Of a stretch of DNA of 64,000 nt, positions 59,460 to 64,000 are shown in pieces (the stretch's first letter is position 1; each line of letters starts with the position of its first letter). Origin of the DNA: Rhizomys pruinosus (Eukaryota > Chordata > Mammalia > Rodentia > Spalacidae); NCBI GenBank assembly GCA_009823505.1, contig VZQC01007129.1, positions 116,669 to 180,668 of the forward strand. Reading direction: 5' to 3'. A program made the position numbers and the translations under genes. The notes beneath the pieces are model-generated. The model did no database searches, was not told the origin of the DNA, and was given only the letters and a program-made list of their open reading frames with translations.

Positions 59460-60300
59460 TCAATGTTTCTCTGTGTCTTTTATCAGCATAGGAGCTCATT
59501 TCTTCAACTGATTTACTATTTTTTGGATGTAATCCATTATAATAGGCCTATTGCAGTATCTCATTGCTCATTGCTTTTTAATTATTATTCCCTAATGACA
59601 TGTCATATTGTGCTTCGTTTTGTTTGCTCATGTGCCATCTGTCTATCTCTTGGTATAACGCCCACTCCATTTGTGTGTGTGTATGTTGACATTTTTTTCA
59701 CTCTCTTCCCCCCCCCCTTTTTTTTTTTTACTAATTTTGTTCTCAGACAATTTCATACATGTATGTAATGTACTTCGGTGACTCTCTCCCCTGATCCTTT
59801 CTTATCTCCCTCCCACCACTGTTCACCCCTGAAACATATTTACATATATACATCCTATCTAAACATACTTTCCCCATATTCATATCTTTCTGGGTTTTCT
59901 TGTGTGTGATCCAAAGTGTTTAACTAGGGCATCTGTATGACTGTGGGTTTGCAAGTATACACTGGAGCCTTCTGGCTCTCCAGTGGTTACTCAACTGAAG
60001 ACAATGTGATTCCCTCTCTCGAAGTATTTATCAGCAAATAGTTCACTTGAGAGGTGCAGGGCCCCATGAGCCCCTCTCCCATCCATACAAGACTGTTGGC
60101 CAGCCCAATCTTGTGCAGGCTTAGTAAAGGTGACTACATCAGCAAGAGCTGTGTTTACCCAGAAGATGGGATTTCACAGCCCTTCTCTCCTATCTTCTGG
60201 GACTTACCTGATCCTTCTTCCAGGATGCTTCCTGAGTCTTGGAGGTATAGATTTGAGGCCCACTCCAGGCCTGTAGTATAAACCTCATCATAACCCCAAA
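59460..60300 (-). mobile_element. Old antisense L1 pieces
   Basis: 59460-59680 looks like a decayed reversed ORF2 end ('ctaatgacatgtcatattg', 'tgctcatgtgccatctgtc'). 59700-60300 is reversed 3' UTR ('gtgcagggccccatgagcc', 'ccaatcttgtgcaggctt'). They may belong to one element. Confidence 0.55.
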
Positions 60301-60719
60301 CTTTGGGAAGTTATAGGCCTTAGCAGGCAAGTTACTGCTGTTTATTAACTAAATTAACATGACATCAAAGTGTCACTTAAATCCAATCAGACAGCAGTTG
60401 GGTTAGCTTATATGTCATGCTATTACTGTGCAAATGGACACATCTTTCCTGTGTAGTTGACATTATAGTACATTGAATGAGCAGCTGGGTAAGTCTACTG
60501 AGGCTTTTCCTTTCCAGAAGCCTGCATAACATCTTCCAGCACTGTGAAAGCCAGCTAGCAGGAAAGAGGCTTCCTCTATATCATTCAGTTAAGATGTGTA
60601 GTATATTCTACAATAGGTTCTTATATGCAGACTCATTCTTGGGGGCAATCAAGAGAAATAGCAGGTACCTGACCAACACCTAAAAGTTTGTTCCCTGCAG
60701 TTAATGGCTTGCTTCTTTA
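60301..60719. other. No feature recognised
   Basis: Unique-looking sequence; an open frame of 68 codons has no recognisable motif. Confidence 0.35.
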
Positions 60720-60870
60720 ATAATCCATGGCTTCAAGGAACATCCTTATTTTTGTGGGTGGGCTATGAAGAGTACAGATAGGGAAGGTGGGGCCTAAATA
60801 TCATTAATACATATTGTATAAAATATACCAAAATTCAATAAAATATTTAAAAATAAAATTAAAAATGAAA
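60720..60870 (+). mobile_element. Old L1 3' end, sense
   Basis: A purine-rich 'agatagggaaggtgggg' is followed by 'attcaataaaatatttaaa' and an A-rich tail, the L1 3' terminal pattern. Confidence 0.5.
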
Positions 60871-61599
60871 TTTTATTATTACAAGATAAATAAAAGTGTT
60901 TTATATTGTTTTCTTTTGCAATGAAGATAAAGTTGCTAAAAAATTGTAAATGCTCCTTGAAGAGAAATTCTATTTTCTAATGTTGTGATTCTATGTTCTG
61001 GTACATCTTATATCATCTTTAATCACTCCTCTATGATCTTTCTTAATGTGGAGTGGTGATAGACTTCATTCACTGTGTGATTCTGAGAGCACAGTGTTTG
61101 TACGAGGTTTCCCCAGCTCCACATATTTACCCTTAGAGACAAACTCTAGTCCCAGCATTATAATTTGTGCAGACAGGTAGTTTTAAACATGGTCCCTCTT
61201 AACCTTATAATGAGTAACATGGAAGTGTTTTTATTAGTTTCTAAGCTGCGAAACAACTTACAATGAAAGAAATAAAAAAGAAGACATAGGAATTTCAGTT
61301 CCTTTTAATGCATCTAACAGTTCTGTGATTTGATACCATGGTGACAGGCACAGCAAGAAATACTTAGAATTAATGATGCTTTCAGATGACTTGACAAAGG
61401 AATGTATTTTTAATTCCTATATCTTCTTGGTAAACTATTATCTAGTACAAAACAATTTTCTGGCATCAATAAACTATAAATAGCAATTTTTGTGAATCAT
61501 TTTAATTGATATTAAAAATGTTAGTTTTTTGTCCTAATTTTATCAGGTTACTTTAACTTATATCACAAAAATGAGAAAAAGAAACAATTAATTGCACAA
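60871..61599. other. No feature recognised
   Basis: AT-rich sequence without recognisable gene or repeat. Confidence 0.4.
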
Positions 61600-61775
61600 A
61601 GGTACATCTGTGTACAAAAGCTTGACCTGATAGGACTTAATGTATGCGACAGAATACAAGATCTGCAGTGGGGGGCTCTAGATCGAGGCATGGATGGGAT
61701 CGTTGTCATAAATTTGGTTAAGATCTATTATATGAAATGCATAAAACAATAATATTAAGTATAAAAAAGCACGGA
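61600..61775 (+). mobile_element. Old L1 3' end, sense
   Basis: 'gacctgataggacttaatg', 'cgacagaatacaagatctg' and 'gaaatgcataaaacaataa' parallel the segment at 56540-56690. Confidence 0.5.
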
Positions 61776-62060
61776 ACCAGGTCACTCTAGGAACATGTTT
61801 TACTTCCATGTGGGACTGCCAGCGTGAGCTGCCTGCAGACACGTGATGGGGGGGCAGGGGCAGAAAGAGGGGTAGGACAGAGGGGGGGCAGAGAAAGAGA
61901 GAGGCACAGAGAAAGAGAGAGGCACAGAGAGAATTATGGCAGCTGGGGTCCAATCTTTATACACATGGGGCAGGGCCTCAGATAAGTGGGAAGGGGTCAG
62001 AGGATTGGCAGCTTCTGGAGGAAGTGGGCACCTGTGCGCCTCTTAGGATTCTGGGAAGCC
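61776..62060. other. Purine-rich repeat-like segment
   Basis: G/A-rich with tandem 'gagaaagagagaggcacaga' units (61892-61931) and a reversed TATA-like 'tctttatacacatgg'. It may be an antisense LTR fragment, but the family and ends are unclear. The 91-codon minus-strand frame is a product of the low-complexity sequence. Confidence 0.4.
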
Positions 62061-63170
62061 TGTACCTAACAAATAAAATATATAAAAAGGATTCAGTATT
62101 ATCAGGACATCTTATGGCTTGTGATACTTGGATAGTTGATGAACTATATATTACTATTTATATAGGATCTCTAGTATTTTAAGAGTCTTTAATGAGTTAA
62201 AAATTAATGGGATTTATTTTGATTAATTTTTAATGCTGAAGGAGCTAGCCACTTGAAGTTATTTTGGTATGCCCTTTATCATTCAGTAAAGATGTGTAGG
62301 TCATTTGTAGTCCTGTTTGACATATTTTCTTTCTAGTGTGTTCCTAGTGCGATTACCCTTGTTTTCCACTTCATCTCCCAAAGGATGTTCTTACAATAAC
62401 TTCATCAAGTCCTTCATTATATTCCTTTCTATAACAGTTTTGCTCCAAACTCTACAACTATTTTATCTTCCAGAAAACCTATACCATACATGTGATCCTC
62501 ATATATGTTCTGTACTGTATTTAGAGAAAATATAGCTTTGCTACAATTACTGTATGTTATCTGTATGACTGTTGAAATTCTTTAATCCTTTAAGGTTCAG
62601 AATCTTTAAAATGAAGTATTATTCACAAACACATAAAATCTGAGGTTACAATTAAATGAAAATAGTATTTATTATCTTAGTTCTCAAGCACCTAAAGAAC
62701 ACATTTCAAAATTTTTAGTTTTACATCCCAGATCAACAAACATTTAGAGTTAGACAATGTCACAGTGTTTTTACTGGCTCAAATGTACATCACAGACACT
62801 GCAACCAGAGCCCATTCAGAACTCCCCCTGTTACACATTTAGCCTCTCTGCCCTGTGCTGCCTCCTCTATTTTTGTTTCCAACGCCTGGAATGTTTTATA
62901 TTTTTCTTTATTACTTATTGACATTGTCCCAATGCTTTCGTAGTCACAGAAATGGCTCCTCAAAATTCCTACATAAATTCACACAGCTCAAAGTGCCCCC
63001 TTTCTCCCTGAAATTTGCAGAGCCCTGAGATGTTTTACTTTCTTATGAGCCTGAACTAAATACCTTGAATTTTACTTAATTGTGTGTAAAGGCTTTCCTA
63101 GGATACTGTAGGAAAATATTGCTGTTGTTATACTCATGAGTGCTGATGGCACAGAGATATAAAGAGATAT
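62061..63170. other. No gene seen; possible L2 trace
   Basis: AT-rich. At 62830-63010 'tctctgccctgtgctgcctc' and 'acgcctggaatgtttta' faintly recall an L2 in reverse, too weak to call. Confidence 0.3.
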
Positions 63171-63185
63171 AAAGAGACATTTCAA

Positions 63186-63426
63186 GGGGCTGGAGAGATG
63201 GCCTAGTGGTTAAGGGTGCCGACCGCTCTTGCAGAGGACCGGGGTTCGGTCCCCAGCACCCACATGGCGGCTGAGAACCATCTGAAAGTCCAATTCCAGG
63301 AGAACTCCAGTTCCAGGGGAATCCGAGACCCTCTTCTGACCTCCGCGGCATTGCACGACACGGGTGCACAGACTTGCATGCAGACAGTACATTCATACAC
63401 ATACAGAAATAAATAAAAATTTAAAA
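63186..63426 (+). repeat. B2 SINE, sense, young, with TSD
   Basis: Near-identical to the copies at 4424 and 38683, with the 17-bp internal duplication. The target-site duplication 'aaagagacatttcaa' is perfect (63171-63185 and 63427-63441). The cluster of overlapping frames on both strands comes from the SINE. Confidence 0.96.
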
Positions 63427-63441
63427 AAAGAGACATTTCAA

Positions 63442-64000
63442 AAATGTTTGGTAAATTAATATGTCATTTAGCTTTTATAATTCATATTGTTTTAGGATTT
63501 ATCTCCCTCATAGTGGTAAATCATGTCCTTAATAAGTGATGAAAAAACTGGCAAAATTTAGTATAATTGTGTTTCTTCCTGTATTGACTTACAGGGATTT
63601 ATCTGACCATTTCAGTAATGCAAGTTGTGCATCACTTGGTGTATTTTAAAATTATCATTGTCATAAAGTTAGCTCAAATTAGCTCATGGCACAAATGTTC
63701 CCTGTTGTATCCTGTTGCATCCTGTTGACAGTACTACTACCATCCAGGGAAGAATAAGAGGCATCAGTAGCTAATAGTTCATACTTTAAAATTTCTAGTT
63801 CATCCCTGAACCAAACTCACTTTAACACAAATCCCATCATATTACTGAATGAATGTCCTTCTGTTCATAAGACCATGTTATATAAACAATGACTCAAATA
63901 AAACAGGATGTCTCTGATGCACAGTGAGATTAAAAGGATTTCTGAACTGTTTAATACTTTGACTTTATGTTTAGGGCCATCCAAAGGATGTATGACAGAA
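63442..64000. other. No feature recognised
   Basis: AT-rich sequence to the end of the window; a 'cctgttg' word is repeated three times near 63701-63726. Confidence 0.4.

Overview
This is a 64 kb piece of nuclear DNA from a myodont rodent, most likely a muroid (mouse, hamster, gerbil or vole-like). The grounds are many SINEs of the B1 and B2 families on both strands, a B4-type SINE, and L1 copies whose 3' UTRs carry the G-rich polypurine tract of rodent L1. Base composition is AT-rich. I found no exon of a working host protein gene, no tRNA or rRNA gene and no CRISPR-like array. Almost all open reading frames here are chance frames or lie in repeats, and three of the longest exist only because they read through an assembly gap (22083-22664). 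The window is best read as intergenic or deep intronic DNA shaped by retrotransposition.

Layout. 0-10 kb: mostly unique AT-rich sequence with scattered B1/B2 copies, a URR1-like repeat at 6.0-6.4 kb and a CA microsatellite near 7.97 kb. 10-16 kb: a young 5'-truncated L1 with clear target-site duplications, then a nested pile in which B2, L1 and B1 sit inside an older antisense L1. 16-25 kb: scattered SINEs, the gap, a long TC microsatellite and a probable solo LTR. 26.7-28.3 kb: an LTR with a tandem-repeat-rich internal stretch, followed by an antisense L1 3' UTR. 30-32 kb: a B2 inserted into a B1, then an antisense L1 ORF2 fragment ending in a perfect 26-bp hairpin. 37.0-37.7 kb: a processed pseudogene of the dynein light chain gene Dynll1. 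38.4-39.1 kb: a B4 SINE split by a B2-L1 chimeric insertion.

43.3-54.0 kb holds a defective gammaretrovirus-like provirus on the minus strand. It has two LTRs, a tRNA-Pro-type primer binding site, a splice donor, a gag start relic that stops after seven codons, a polypurine tract and GTAC at both outer ends. Its interior has taken up B1, B2 and L1 insertions and shows no intact gag, pol or env. 54-64 kb: L1 3' UTR fragments, SINEs, a second inverted copy of the 26.7 kb LTR (58.3-58.6 kb) and a young B2 at 63.2 kb.

Nothing here works together as a pathway. The information lies in the insertion history: L1 enzymes mobilised L1, B1, B2, the Dynll1 mRNA and one B2-L1 chimera, and a retroviral integrase placed the provirus. 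I saw no sign of a new biological system. The observations most worth checking are the provirus with its shortened 3' LTR, the B2-L1 chimera, the hairpin at the L1 5' end and an indel-rich patch that looks like poor assembly.
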